Assembly: GCA_024280855.1 (NCBI GenBank)
Contig: JAJRPG010000112.1
Span: 1 to 64,000 of the forward strand
Origin: Planctomycetota bacterium
GTDB taxonomy: Bacteria > Planctomycetota > Phycisphaerae > UBA1845
DNA: 64,000 bases
Reading direction: 5' to 3'
Shown: one piece after another, positions 37,601 through 43,952 of the stretch
How positions within the stretch are numbered: position 1 is the stretch's first letter
How the letters are laid out: each line of letters begins with the position of its first letter
Program-made: the position numbers and the translations under genes
The notes under the pieces: generated by a model
What the model was told of the DNA's origin: nothing
The model's input: the letters and a program-made list of their open reading frames with translations, nothing else
Databases searched by the model: none

Positions 37601-37672
37601 AACAAGCCGGCGCGCTTGCACCAAGCCAGTAGTCTTCAATCGTTTATCTTGTATCTGCGGATGATTCATCAT
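28616..37672 (-). CDS. Giant exported protein of about 28 tandem secretin N-domain modules, no pore domain
   Basis: A 3018-residue protein with a signal peptide (WYMVVLFVPFLFPMASVGQ, residues about 25-44), a Lys/Arg-rich linker (45-175), an N0/STN-like domain (about 180-265, EDLIEMVARETGLGVVGV), then about 28 NolW/N1-type modules of 70-110 residues. Each has the pattern strand-LxHADA-helix, a basic or Gly-rich loop, then a LIV strand and a helix ending in LD. Around residues 1593-1616 a second hydrophobic, signal-like stretch (VMPLAFSAALQGLSLTALGQ) suggests a fusion of two ancestral genes. A Gln-rich loop lies near 1766-1804 and a basic SGNR-repeat tail after 2957. No secretin pore domain is present. 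It sits 21 bases after the PilO-like gene and before the secretin, so it is likely a periplasmic scaffold or extension of that machine. GAGGAAG precedes the start. Confidence 0.88.
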   Translation of the reverse strand: MMNHPQIQDKRLKTTGLVQARRLVWYMVVLFVPFLFPMASVGQTPAKKGAPVKSPTPQEMPNKSRKTTPRRGSPQRSRKTKAVIPKGAVTIEPVAKPAEKKDKSKMTAKERAMQRREEMKERQRKHKESRAAGATRKPSSRDGKVKVAKPAGRGGSSAKDTSINIPPTFSSVSPEEGKYQFSIVDGTYEDLIEMVARETGLGVVGVKPPDGRVSFVTEEELSFADLLKRIRMLLFNYKPLEPYWMLRRDTHLEVIRVNDYLRELEPEMMYRSVSDFQAAKLADEELVLVLYTPKSGSLSDLTIVRDFMPDYVRVTPLENSNTVAIFALASDIRKYLDLVPILVSPQGQDPRTLEVIKVVHIPPSVAYEKLQELMDLDGPTARPRARTPRGGNKGTLDGVQAPALSVVPADGQGVLIVRGMRNKIEEIKLLLPYVDVDTNTDFRPIVIEVKYADPDALVVTLQDILTPAGAVTKPKRPTSRGKKPGGKSATIDKIRLITHPVSRAIIVMASDKDVARVRQLIESFDIETEVGPIRLVLKHAEAEDIVGTISKLIGGSTKKTNKKSVRPSEMQSEVVASPDGDAIYFTGSPDDLELVKLLLVELDVAGEVVELHIVQLKNQLPSFVASILQEYESSRAGTSTGPKRPVRPKRAGGKGNTKGKFTSDDAGGRLYVLCNDEEWTEYKSVIEELEQLSQSAEFVVIAVEHISPELAIEKVSALIAGGGGAKKGLAAKKSGIRYETTDGGMVVIGAKDSEVSLIKRLLAQFDQPDGIVQRVFVIKHREAADMMATIDSLLTNSVKKTTRGKPRPGTLAKGGSEDGKLKIIQLDNRLIVRTSPEQMEEVASLILEFDVARDQREIRVYDDFPPGTDVVALSESLQSLMSSKDGGPAAKPKTIKKGTASPEEAQFLPQPSSGKLIVVAEPEKFAEIEKLLDILRPTEEIDEVLVEYVDVTHADPEQIVELIEPLLSIKVQHLVLTGVIKEVGATKSTPGLRIGGKNKKSKPAGSGDLYQLLPDARNHRIVVAAAEPIVVEARKLIASFDTRSDGDEIQTVFIKIEHADPVELIELIEPLLSLKVQQLVSAGGLASDAEALKPSAGKKPGLRIAGRSAKSDVERFHLVADERNRRLVLAAPESVIEEARLLITQFDLPVDSGDEVEVVTMAVQFVEPSEIVEQIAPLLDMKVQQLVKAGSLSGEEGSVSVKKGKRAGKITIPRKKSSSQPDRYHMQADDRNGQIVLAAPRVIIEEARGLIELFDKAGDESSAFETITLQNADASEMVGSIQALMGGGSRKRPGGGKLKAPVRSATLSGEFQIVEAPGGAAVVLQGPVKLVAKAKEWISHLDSIAGGARNLKIFQIKHIDMKMLVDIIVNTVSVPARRAGARRPGGKARPKAGGARQMLAAIDDEAEDEAFVTTITRTTDDLYLRADLIDHTLIVSASPAKLTEVDRIISKFDTSESEELINPAPVPKFTYMLEHVDAYDASYALDGVLSALWEPSDELPHVDYASFGDMLIVRYPHRDRFDEIKDLIREYVDIESKLARSRPKAFAVPAGISPKDVAIWMKINHPELDIEIEDMSPQEDQSSGVQQLGPRTSAVNRCVMPLAFSAALQGLSLTALGQSDEQSEGDVPAAADEKKPIAKPSPPQRSATSGDQDALSDIVRDKARALLNEQPREGHDDVVITKERMPSKTKKAASAEKVIIKYDESSGGMIVVAPRSVLEEIPDWLDELEEEMKDLPRPPDIRIYRVKYIDVYRATDIINEMFNATRQQRQQVSRAQQQQQQRARQQQQQQKQQQGNKRQPQQQNNKPVAAPQLPPTSVRVMPNPRDRSLILRADTNQYPAILKLLSTVDQPRPINSEMRVYPLDKLNASEVEMLLKDWLGMSATSARTESPRPKSGGARRGNASTTSRSSGGSGGQFPKPIMQKTMAGDMLGIDPKDIKLTSSPRNNSIMALGPVAALDFIGELIKDLESNESVDRTWVQYELVHASVPSLLTYLQGRYGGGDEKNSGGRRGKDDGDAASFGSTDSLNSPTFIGYVPLKILSVQGTAKQHEEVAELIAGFDKPAQADFEVIHLAHADAMMVAETLTSIFQGVNLTQGTKRRSKKESKTSSTAKTRFIGQDGGRMVFYSAPEYLQERILETVKQLEAEAQERASLRMITLEHARPSEVAQAITKAYAPSGRDSGSAVPAFTVTGDDNSKQLLVMTDDEMFLEIESLVKLLDKPREFQAEFRVFRLKHANARRIYDTLNKLMGDYVKGLAPGDQMDAFGAEVDDQANAIVVLGGPLIFGFVEHALQRIDTPENVEQPPGFYMIALKNSDAKEVASNITRLWSGAVGVAGEDPPIIEANASLNVLIVRGTQKQVDQIKKDFIDPLEDNIAPQLTTETIVLEHIRADEASELITTIYDKRQEAMQEISGGKLVSPHEYTVVVTPDSSTNTLVIEASETNLTDIRARIAKMDQADVAAKYAVTTKVYGLTFANPSAVVTIIKERSRMKEQSGGKKKISLQDLVLAVEEPATQSIAVTANAHNHEWVQTLIGQLDDKETALSRIDQVKSFRLEFADPYIVSEAITQLFRGGGKNSKTPVTAVAEPVARVVIVTASQADLARIELLIADLDTEGSSQQSVHVVHLSNADAESVVKTIDDIFIKSQPSRQGSQAPPISVSALSGSKAVLVKSSAEDFADIEAVVKQLDTEEAGTGEVVRVLTLLYADATEVQQAMQEYLKKSGNSSSDELVGDTRLSVLTQSNGLVVSGGASRVDQIEQLIHQLDEESEKGVVPQIIKLKYAQVKYILPQLQEMFVDQKGGGQRDRVQPVIVSNDLMNSLIIRAAPADITAIEAIVSKLDTEEAAAVTPFKIVKVASGINVEDLALLLETSVNDGIRASAPKGKGQNRNTLSSVSIQADRRTNSLLLGGDPSHFKEIEQMVQAYERLGPTGQTIKIIQLGSTPANEVIALIDQLRGTSNRNRSGGRSGARSGNRSGNRSGNRTGRSGRSNSGRRQSGSRNSRPSSQGSQNRPSRRR
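28676..28800. repeat. Degenerate short tandem repeats coding the SGNR tail
   Basis: Within the 3' end of the giant gene, 12-15-base units related to CTGACCGATTGC and CTGACCGATTAC repeat several times, encoding Ser-Gly-Asn-Arg-rich peptides on the minus strand. Replication slippage probably expands and shrinks this tail. Confidence 0.7.
32270..32375. repeat. CTG/TTG-rich microsatellite-like run coding poly-Gln
   Basis: The plus strand shows runs of TGCTGTTGTTGCTGCTG type; on the coding minus strand they encode a loop dominated by Gln (about 30 of 45 residues) inside one N-domain module of the giant protein. The loop is tolerated because this position is variable in all modules. Confidence 0.75.
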
Positions 37673-37693
37673 CTTATTACTTCCTCGAACGTC

Positions 37694-39475
37694 TTACCGC
37701 CTGCCTCGCTTATTCCTAAATTTCTTCGATCGACGACCCCGATTCGGGCTTTGCTTTACATAAGGCGGTCTTTTCTTCACTGTTGTCGCTTGCGGCTTTT
37801 CAACTTCTCTAGCCTCAGCCTCTTCGCGAGTCTTATTAGGCACAGCCGCTGGCCTGACAGCCTTAACCGGCGTAGGCTTAACCTCACCGACTTTATCAGG
37901 CACAACCTTCGGCGATTTACCCGGAATCTGCCCCGACGCTTCACCCCGACGCACACCCTGTTGTACCGGCGCGGGCTGGATTGGTTTCGCAGACTCAACA
38001 GGCTTCACGTCCGGAGTAGACGGGACCACCGCCTTACCATCCTTAGCTACATCACCAGCCGCAGGCGTCTTATTACCCTTAGCATCTTCAAGCGAATCCT
38101 CATCAGGAGTTCCTGGCTTAGCCTCAACCGGCACCTCAACAGGAACGACCTCCGCTGCTTTTTCCTCAGTTAGAATCTGCTCGGCCAAATTTTGAAAACG
38201 TGGATAATCTGAAGCATCCGCGATTTGTACGCTATCACTTATCGTCGACCCGACCGGATATACATAAAACTCATCTTCCCAACGAACCAATGCCGCACGT
38301 GGGTGAACAAAAATCAATGTGCCCCCGTCAAGCTCATCACCCGTCGCGTAATAAGAGCGCTCTCGCCGCTTGGAATTGTAAATCTGTATTTCACCAGAAC
38401 GTTCCTGCACCCGACTACGCACCAACGCCACCTGAATCTTCATCTGCTTACCGTCAGGCCAACGCTTGCGCCGATTCACCACTGGTGCTGGAGGCGTTGG
38501 TGGCGGAGGCTTGACGGGTGTCGGATTCTTAACCACACGCTCAGGAGGTTTCTCTTTGACATCTACCGTCACCTGCGCCGTCGAAACATGACCACTATTG
38601 TCCGATACCTCGAGCGCATATTGAAACGAGCCCACTTTCGACGTATTGATCGTAGGTCGATTTGTATCCCCAGCCGACAAGCCAGGATCACCCGACCACT
38701 CAAATCGATACTTTCCATCCCCACCCCTGGCACTACCACTAAGGGTCAATTTCTTACCCACGAAAACAGACTGATTTTTACCCGCTATCGCAATCAACGG
38801 ATCATAAGGAACAAATTCCGTAAACGGCGTCCGTGTCCAAATTGATGAATAATCGCGCCCGCTATGACGAACCACCTTTTCAGGCTGATCCAACTTGGCG
38901 TCCACAACCTTCTCACCAAGCATCTTATGCTGTGGCAACACCCACACCTCAATCGGAACCCGAAGGTTCACATACTCACGATCAACCTTCTTTTTGCCTC
39001 GACGTGACGAACTCTTTGGAAATATGGAAACATTGCCCACCCGCACCAACTGCGGCAACTCACTCAAGTCTTTAAGAAAAGACGTCACCGAAGTCAGCGA
39101 ACCCTCCGCATTGATCGTAAGCGACATCTTAGTGACACCCGTTTTACGATCTGGATGAGGCTTAGTCGGCGTCGTAGTTGCCTGGTCAAGCTTGTGCGTA
39201 GCAAAAAGATCATTCAACCGCTGACGGATGGCATTCTCTACCTTGCCCACATCCCCCGACCCGATACGATCCATCAAACGACGATACTCACGCACCGCCC
39301 ACTCAGCTTTTTCCTGCTTCTCTTCAAGCTTATCAAGCTCTATCTCGCGCTTTGCAATACGATCCCCCAGCGTTACCAATGGCTCGACATACCACGGATA
39401 AAACGTCTTGGATACCATGATAAACAATACCATCGTACCAAACACACCAGCCAGGATTTTCGTTTTCTTATCCAT
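37694..39475 (-). CDS. PilO/GspM-like protein fused to PKD and PilP-like domains
   Basis: About 593 residues. An N-terminal inner-membrane helix (ILAGVFGTMVLFIMVSKTF, about 8-25) is followed by a coiled coil (45-85) and a PilO-type ferredoxin-like domain (about 95-190, NAEGSLTSVTSFLKDLSELPQL). Residues about 225-310 form a PKD domain (LTLSGSARGGDGKYRFEWSGD, then YALEVSDNSG). Residues about 340-415 resemble PilP or the GspC homology region (GEIQIYNSKR, ATGDELDGGTLIFVHPRAALVRW, EFYVYPVGS), the part that in known systems contacts the secretin N0 domain. A long Pro/Lys-rich tail ends in a cluster of Arg and Lys. Start taken at ATG 39475; the frame continues to TTG at 39499. It would join inner-membrane platform and secretin in a single chain. 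Confidence 0.7.
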   Translation of the reverse strand: MDKKTKILAGVFGTMVLFIMVSKTFYPWYVEPLVTLGDRIAKREIELDKLEEKQEKAEWAVREYRRLMDRIGSGDVGKVENAIRQRLNDLFATHKLDQATTTPTKPHPDRKTGVTKMSLTINAEGSLTSVTSFLKDLSELPQLVRVGNVSIFPKSSSRRGKKKVDREYVNLRVPIEVWVLPQHKMLGEKVVDAKLDQPEKVVRHSGRDYSSIWTRTPFTEFVPYDPLIAIAGKNQSVFVGKKLTLSGSARGGDGKYRFEWSGDPGLSAGDTNRPTINTSKVGSFQYALEVSDNSGHVSTAQVTVDVKEKPPERVVKNPTPVKPPPPTPPAPVVNRRKRWPDGKQMKIQVALVRSRVQERSGEIQIYNSKRRERSYYATGDELDGGTLIFVHPRAALVRWEDEFYVYPVGSTISDSVQIADASDYPRFQNLAEQILTEEKAAEVVPVEVPVEAKPGTPDEDSLEDAKGNKTPAAGDVAKDGKAVVPSTPDVKPVESAKPIQPAPVQQGVRRGEASGQIPGKSPKVVPDKVGEVKPTPVKAVRPAAVPNKTREEAEAREVEKPQATTVKKRPPYVKQSPNRGRRSKKFRNKRGRR

Positions 39476-39538
39476 CAATACCCAAAAACTTTTACTCAAT
39501 CATTTCACTGCGTGGCATAATGTGTGATGGGTGGCATG

Positions 39539-39568
39539 GGTATGTCCCGGTATTCCTCGGGACTTACC
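39539..39568. repeat. Hairpin between pilMN and pilO genes
   Basis: GGTATGTCCCG (39539-39549) pairs with CGGGACTTACC (39558-39568) with one mismatch around an 8-base loop, in the 142-base gap between the two genes. No T-run follows on the transcribed strand, so an mRNA-processing or stability hairpin is more likely than a terminator. Confidence 0.5.
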
Positions 39569-39617
39569 AGTGTCTTCACATCGCAAGCACTCACCAACAT
39601 CACAATTCTCACCAAAA

Positions 39618-41243
39618 TCAACTAACACCCTTACGATGCTTCTTGCCACTCTTCTTGGTCGACACAATCTCTATGCGTATATCCTGAGCAAAAGGATAGC
39701 TCTCCTTCAAATTAGGAGACTGAGAACCCATACTCGCCCGCAATCGCCAATCACCTTGTTCAGGAACAAACGCATGAAGACTTTTTATCAACTCAGTGGG
39801 CGTCGAACGTTTTTTACAACGGGTCCTAAATACAATCTGTGCATGCTCGCCAGTCTTAGCCCCAACCTTAATCTGCTTCAAATCTATGCGATCAAAAATC
39901 ATTTCCTCGTTCGTAGGAAAAACCGACACCACATCAACCAGCACATCCACCCACACGCGCTGGCTCTCATCAAAATCATCCAACACGCCATGTAGTTTTA
40001 GAAATTTCTTGTTGGCGCTGCGTTGACCCTTCAATTCAGTGATTTGCTCATTCAAACTAGCTAGCCGAGCGCGATCAGACGCCGTGAATTTCACGACCCC
40101 CATCACGCTAGCCACGATAAACAGCACCGCGACAGCCGCGATCATCGGCGCTTTCTTCAAACGCTTTCGCGCAGCTGATTCCGTTTTCTTAGGATGCAAA
40201 AAGTCAAAATGAAACTGGTCGTCACTCGCATCCGAAAGGATCAAACCCATCACAGCCGCAAACGCCGCCGCGTTCGCCCCCTCATCAGGCTCCCAACCAA
40301 ACGTCCGCGCAGGGTTATACATTTCAGTCGTGACGTGCAACCGAGCTTGAATCGCATCAGACAGCAGCGACTCCATTCCCGTATCACCCGCAATCACCAC
40401 ATGATCAATCTCAGCTCCGGCGTCCGACGCACGATAAGCCTCAATCGACCGCGTCACTTCCATCAGTAGAGCCACCATCGCTGTAGCACACGCAGGTTGA
40501 GTTTCAGCATCCGTAAATTTTAGTGTCGCATCAGCCACGTTATTCGCCGGCAACGAAGCAGGACCATCAACCGGACATGCCCCCGTCAAATCCTCGCCCT
40601 CAGACATCGCCACCGACGCCGCCCGCGAGAACACCAACGACCCCTCACGCAACACAGATATTTCCATAAACGTCGGGCGGACATCAATAAACAACACCAA
40701 ATGAGGCATCGCATGTTGCAGCAGTTCACAAACAGCCACCTTATTCGCATACGGACGAAGACCGACCCGCTCCAGTTTCAAATCCGCAGCCGCAAATATC
40801 GCCTCATACTGCGACAACACCTCACGACGAATCGCAGCCACTAACACATCTGAAGAAGTGCCGCCATCAACCGGCAACCCCACCGTATAGTCCACAGCCG
40901 CGTCCATAACCGGAAACGGCAATTCCTTGGCAATCTGAATTTTGACCATGCCCGGCAATTCTTCTGGAACCGTCGTGGGAAGTGTTAGCGTATTAAGTAC
41001 CACTTGATCGCGCGGAATGTCCACAGCCGCATGTTTAGTCGTAATCCCCTCTTGATCCAACGCCTGACGAATATGTGCCCCAAACTGTTGCGGATCATTA
41101 GGGTCCACGCTGGTGGGAATAGCCACGTTGATTAGCCGGTCAATCTTAACGCCTCGATTAGAAACCAACGCATGCGCAATCCGCAGCGTCCGCGTATCCC
41201 AATCAATCGCCAAAATCTTCCTTTTTCCCCGTCTAGCGGCCAC
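39618..41243 (-). CDS. PilM-PilN fusion protein (GspL-like)
   Basis: 541 residues. Residues 10-345 form an actin-like PilM/GspL cytoplasmic domain (KILAIDWDTRTLRIAHAL, VDIPRDQVVLNTLTLP, GMVKIQIAKELPFPVMDA, then VVIAGDTGMESLLSDAI). A single inner-membrane helix lies near 361-384 (APMIAAVAVLFIVASVMGVV), followed by a coiled coil and a PilN-type periplasmic domain (IVFRTRCKKRSTPTELIKSL). This is the topology of GspL and of a natural PilM+PilN fusion. I set the start at GTG 41243, preceded by AAGGAG with 7-base spacing and overlapping the gspK stop by 11 bases; an ATG-type start at 41267 is possible but has a worse context. Confidence 0.82.
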   Translation of the reverse strand: MAARRGKRKILAIDWDTRTLRIAHALVSNRGVKIDRLINVAIPTSVDPNDPQQFGAHIRQALDQEGITTKHAAVDIPRDQVVLNTLTLPTTVPEELPGMVKIQIAKELPFPVMDAAVDYTVGLPVDGGTSSDVLVAAIRREVLSQYEAIFAAADLKLERVGLRPYANKVAVCELLQHAMPHLVLFIDVRPTFMEISVLREGSLVFSRAASVAMSEGEDLTGACPVDGPASLPANNVADATLKFTDAETQPACATAMVALLMEVTRSIEAYRASDAGAEIDHVVIAGDTGMESLLSDAIQARLHVTTEMYNPARTFGWEPDEGANAAAFAAVMGLILSDASDDQFHFDFLHPKKTESAARKRLKKAPMIAAVAVLFIVASVMGVVKFTASDRARLASLNEQITELKGQRSANKKFLKLHGVLDDFDESQRVWVDVLVDVVSVFPTNEEMIFDRIDLKQIKVGAKTGEHAQIVFRTRCKKRSTPTELIKSLHAFVPEQGDWRLRASMGSQSPNLKESYPFAQDIRIEIVSTKKSGKKHRKGVS

Positions 41244-43005
41244 GAACCTTCTCCTTATCATCCTCACGGATCGGGTACTGAGCGCCCAATTTCGTCAAGT
41301 CCCGATAATAAATCGTCTGAGCAATAGGCCCGACCATATCAACCACCACCTGCAACCGCGTCACCATGCCAACATGATCCGCATAACCCAGGGAATCAAT
41401 CGTAAACTGCTGCCCGCGCGCCGTGATTCGAGGCGCGATATTCACATAAGTCTCTAAATCAAGCACTTCTTCCGTCACCAGCCAAGCCGTCGTAGACAAA
41501 TCCTCAGCCCCGAGTGAGCCCCGTGTCTCGACGATGCCTTTAACCTGTTCGTCCGTCAGTCCATTTATACACCTCAGCACCAGCGCCGATGCAGTGTTCA
41601 CATTGATCAAACCAGGCACGCCCGACCCGCTATTTTGCACCATCGTCGTCCGGTCCATCAGGATAGCCAGGTGTTCCACGCCCATCGGACTCAGCAGCGC
41701 ACCGGTATCCGTTTCCCGCTGTAATAGCAGCGCCGCTGGTGTTTCGATCGGTCCTAACCCGCCTTGAGCATCATCCGTTTCTTGGCCCTCTTCACCCTCA
41801 GAATCGCCGGTTTCGTCCCCAACAAGGGTGTCATCAGACGGTTGAGCGTTCGGATCATCCCCCGGCTCAACCTCCTCCTCCTCACCTGTCTCCCCCTCTT
41901 CCCTGACCTGCTGTTGGGGTCCAAGCTTACCGCGAGGATTTCCACCATCGTTTTCAGCACTGTCCGGGTCGGTGGGCGAGCCATCATTCGAACCGTCAGC
42001 ACTACCCGCCTCACCAGTATTATTACTGCCGCCGTTACCAGCGTTATTCGCGTTACCAGCACCACGAGAGCCGCCTTGCCCGCGCGTCGCACTCACGATG
42101 TAATTCACCACCGTAGGCTCATCCGGGAACTCAATTTCCAGCGCCGCAGACACCACAGATTCTTCATCAAAAAGATAAATTCTTGGCCGATTATCATTAC
42201 TGGTCTGAGTCTCAGCCGACCAAACGGTAAGATAGGCATACAACCCCTTATTAAGTCGGCCGTCTTCATTGTCAGGCGGAAACGTCAGATCACCGTCATC
42301 TTCGTGCAAACCCAACAGCCCATTCCGGTCGAAATCTTCACCATACAGCAGTTGACCCGTAACACCCTTCACCAACAGTAATTCCTCAACCGTATCAAAC
42401 GGGCCATTCTTGATTTGGTAGGGACGGTCAAGATCTCGATAGTAAAGAGCCTCCGATTCCCCTGTTTGGCTCCGCGAATTGTTGTCGCTATCCCGCCAAT
42501 CCAGAATCGCGCCGACAATTTCCTCCGCATCGAACTCCGAATCATCCCCAGCCGCTGCGGATACCAAAATCATCAACTGAGCCGCCGTAGCCGTGTTCAA
42601 ATTCAGCTTTGATGATTCATCAGTCAGCCCAATACGAATGAACTCCTCATCGTCCGTCAAATCATCAGCTACGATGCTGAAACGATAGGCTATTGCCCCC
42701 TCATCCAACTCCTCATTGGTTCCCCACGTCCGAGAATCGACCCCGTCCGCCCACACAATAATGCGATGCAATTCCTTCGGATTGTCATACCACAAATCCA
42801 TATCCGATCGAATCACAGGCAAAATCCCCTTCACGAAGTCGATGCCCGCTTCAGCAGCTAATCTCGTTTGAATGCGCATAGAAACCGCCTGCGTGGAAGC
42901 CAAATCCGCATTTACGCGAAATGCCAACATCCCAGCCAATAACCCAAGTAGCAAGAGAACAGCAAGCACCACAGGCAAAATTACAGCTTTTCTTCTATTT
43001 GTCAC
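41233..43005 (-). CDS. gspK: Type II secretion minor pseudopilin GspK
   Basis: 590 residues, much longer than usual GspK (about 320). The N-terminus MTNRRKAVILPVVLAVLLLLGLLAG is a prepilin-like helix that, as in GspK, lacks Glu at position 5. Two GspK saddle segments are recognisable: SSKLNLNTATAAQL with LDWRDSDN near residue 130-170, and GLINVNTASALVLRCINGLTDEQVKGIVETRG near 480. Between them, residues about 310-430 are a low-complexity Gly/Asn/Asp/Glu insertion. GspK caps the pseudopilus tip with GspI and GspJ. Start is GTG at 43005, overlapping the gspJ stop (GTGA). Confidence 0.85.
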   Translation of the reverse strand: MTNRRKAVILPVVLAVLLLLGLLAGMLAFRVNADLASTQAVSMRIQTRLAAEAGIDFVKGILPVIRSDMDLWYDNPKELHRIIVWADGVDSRTWGTNEELDEGAIAYRFSIVADDLTDDEEFIRIGLTDESSKLNLNTATAAQLMILVSAAAGDDSEFDAEEIVGAILDWRDSDNNSRSQTGESEALYYRDLDRPYQIKNGPFDTVEELLLVKGVTGQLLYGEDFDRNGLLGLHEDDGDLTFPPDNEDGRLNKGLYAYLTVWSAETQTSNDNRPRIYLFDEESVVSAALEIEFPDEPTVVNYIVSATRGQGGSRGAGNANNAGNGGSNNTGEAGSADGSNDGSPTDPDSAENDGGNPRGKLGPQQQVREEGETGEEEEVEPGDDPNAQPSDDTLVGDETGDSEGEEGQETDDAQGGLGPIETPAALLLQRETDTGALLSPMGVEHLAILMDRTTMVQNSGSGVPGLINVNTASALVLRCINGLTDEQVKGIVETRGSLGAEDLSTTAWLVTEEVLDLETYVNIAPRITARGQQFTIDSLGYADHVGMVTRLQVVVDMVGPIAQTIYYRDLTKLGAQYPIREDDKEKVRGR

Positions 43006-43952
43006 GGTGCCGCCTCACCGAGCTTCTCGAATATGGACTGAGTCTCGCGCGTGATTCGTGATCTAAAGAGAGGGTCAGCCTGAGGTACACGAATTGACTT
43101 GGTATATCTCCCAGCAGGCTCAGCCAGGCAATCGACGGGGCTTTCGTTCATGCAGGTGCAATACTTTTGAATAGCCGGGTCGCTTTGCTCCTCCTCGAAA
43201 GGCGGCACGGATTCAAATCCAATCGTCACCTGCACCAATTGCGGCAGGGCATTCTCACCCCCCACATCCCAGGTGTCCCACCAGCGATTGCCGTCGTAAT
43301 AACAAAAACGCAGAAAACGTATTTCCGGGGCGTACAATTCTTCCCACTGAATCTCTTCGACATCCTTGCCCGACCCGCTTTCATTATCGTCGAATTGTTC
43401 CTCCTCTGCGAGAACTTCGCCGACCGCTTCCTTATCAACAACCCTGTCTCGACGTTTATCCTCCTCAAAAGCCTCGCCCGTTTCCGCGCTATTAGCCCGG
43501 GGCACACGAATCTCAACTCGCGCAAGGCCTAGTGCTTGCGGGTATCCTTCTTCGGTCAAAATATTCGGATGGCGGGCGATTTTGTATTCGACTTTCACCA
43601 TATCCGTTTCCAACACAGGCTGATCGCTGCGCACCTGCAAACGCTCTGTCGTCTCGCGCGAAGGCAGTCTGACCGTCGATAGCCAAATGCGTTCTGCTTC
43701 GCCACGAATACCCACGCGGTCGTTGGTCGAAATAAGACTCGCCTGCCGAATCTCCTCAGTTAAACGATCTAACGTAGTACGGACCAGGCGTAATCGAAAA
43801 GCTGCGGCATTCTCGCGGCGACGTGTTTCCAGAGATGAGGTGTAAAACCAAAAAGTCATACCCGCTAACACCACAAGCAAACCCGAAGCTAGGACTACTT
43901 CTAATAGTGTGACCGCCCGGCGGCGGCGCAAATTAAATCTCCGCGAGGTCAT
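43002..43952 (-). CDS. gspJ: Type II secretion minor pseudopilin GspJ
   Basis: 316 residues. The class III prepilin signal is RRRRA/VTLLEVVLASGLLVVLAG, with Glu5 after the presumed cleavage. GspJ-like features follow: an extended helix (LRLVRTTLDRLTEEIRQAS) and a beta-rich globular part, interrupted by an acidic loop (EEEQFDDNESGSGKDVEEI). The length exceeds typical GspJ (about 200) because of loops and a C-terminal extension. Its ATG overlaps the gspI stop (ATGA) and its stop overlaps the gspK start, so expression is coupled. Confidence 0.8.
   Translation of the reverse strand: MTSRRFNLRRRRAVTLLEVVLASGLLVVLAGMTFWFYTSSLETRRRENAAAFRLRLVRTTLDRLTEEIRQASLISTNDRVGIRGEAERIWLSTVRLPSRETTERLQVRSDQPVLETDMVKVEYKIARHPNILTEEGYPQALGLARVEIRVPRANSAETGEAFEEDKRRDRVVDKEAVGEVLAEEEQFDDNESGSGKDVEEIQWEELYAPEIRFLRFCYYDGNRWWDTWDVGGENALPQLVQVTIGFESVPPFEEEQSDPAIQKYCTCMNESPVDCLAEPAGRYTKSIRVPQADPLFRSRITRETQSIFEKLGEAAP

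Noticed and set aside
37295-38173. Long plus-strand frame (292 codons) rich in Arg, Leu and His
   Set aside because: It lies opposite the Lys/Arg- and Pro-rich parts of the giant and PilO-like genes; the composition is that of an antisense shadow and there is no ribosome site or family pattern.
41764-42381. Plus-strand frame of 205 codons opposite gspK
   Set aside because: It mirrors the low-complexity insertion of GspK and has no independent support.
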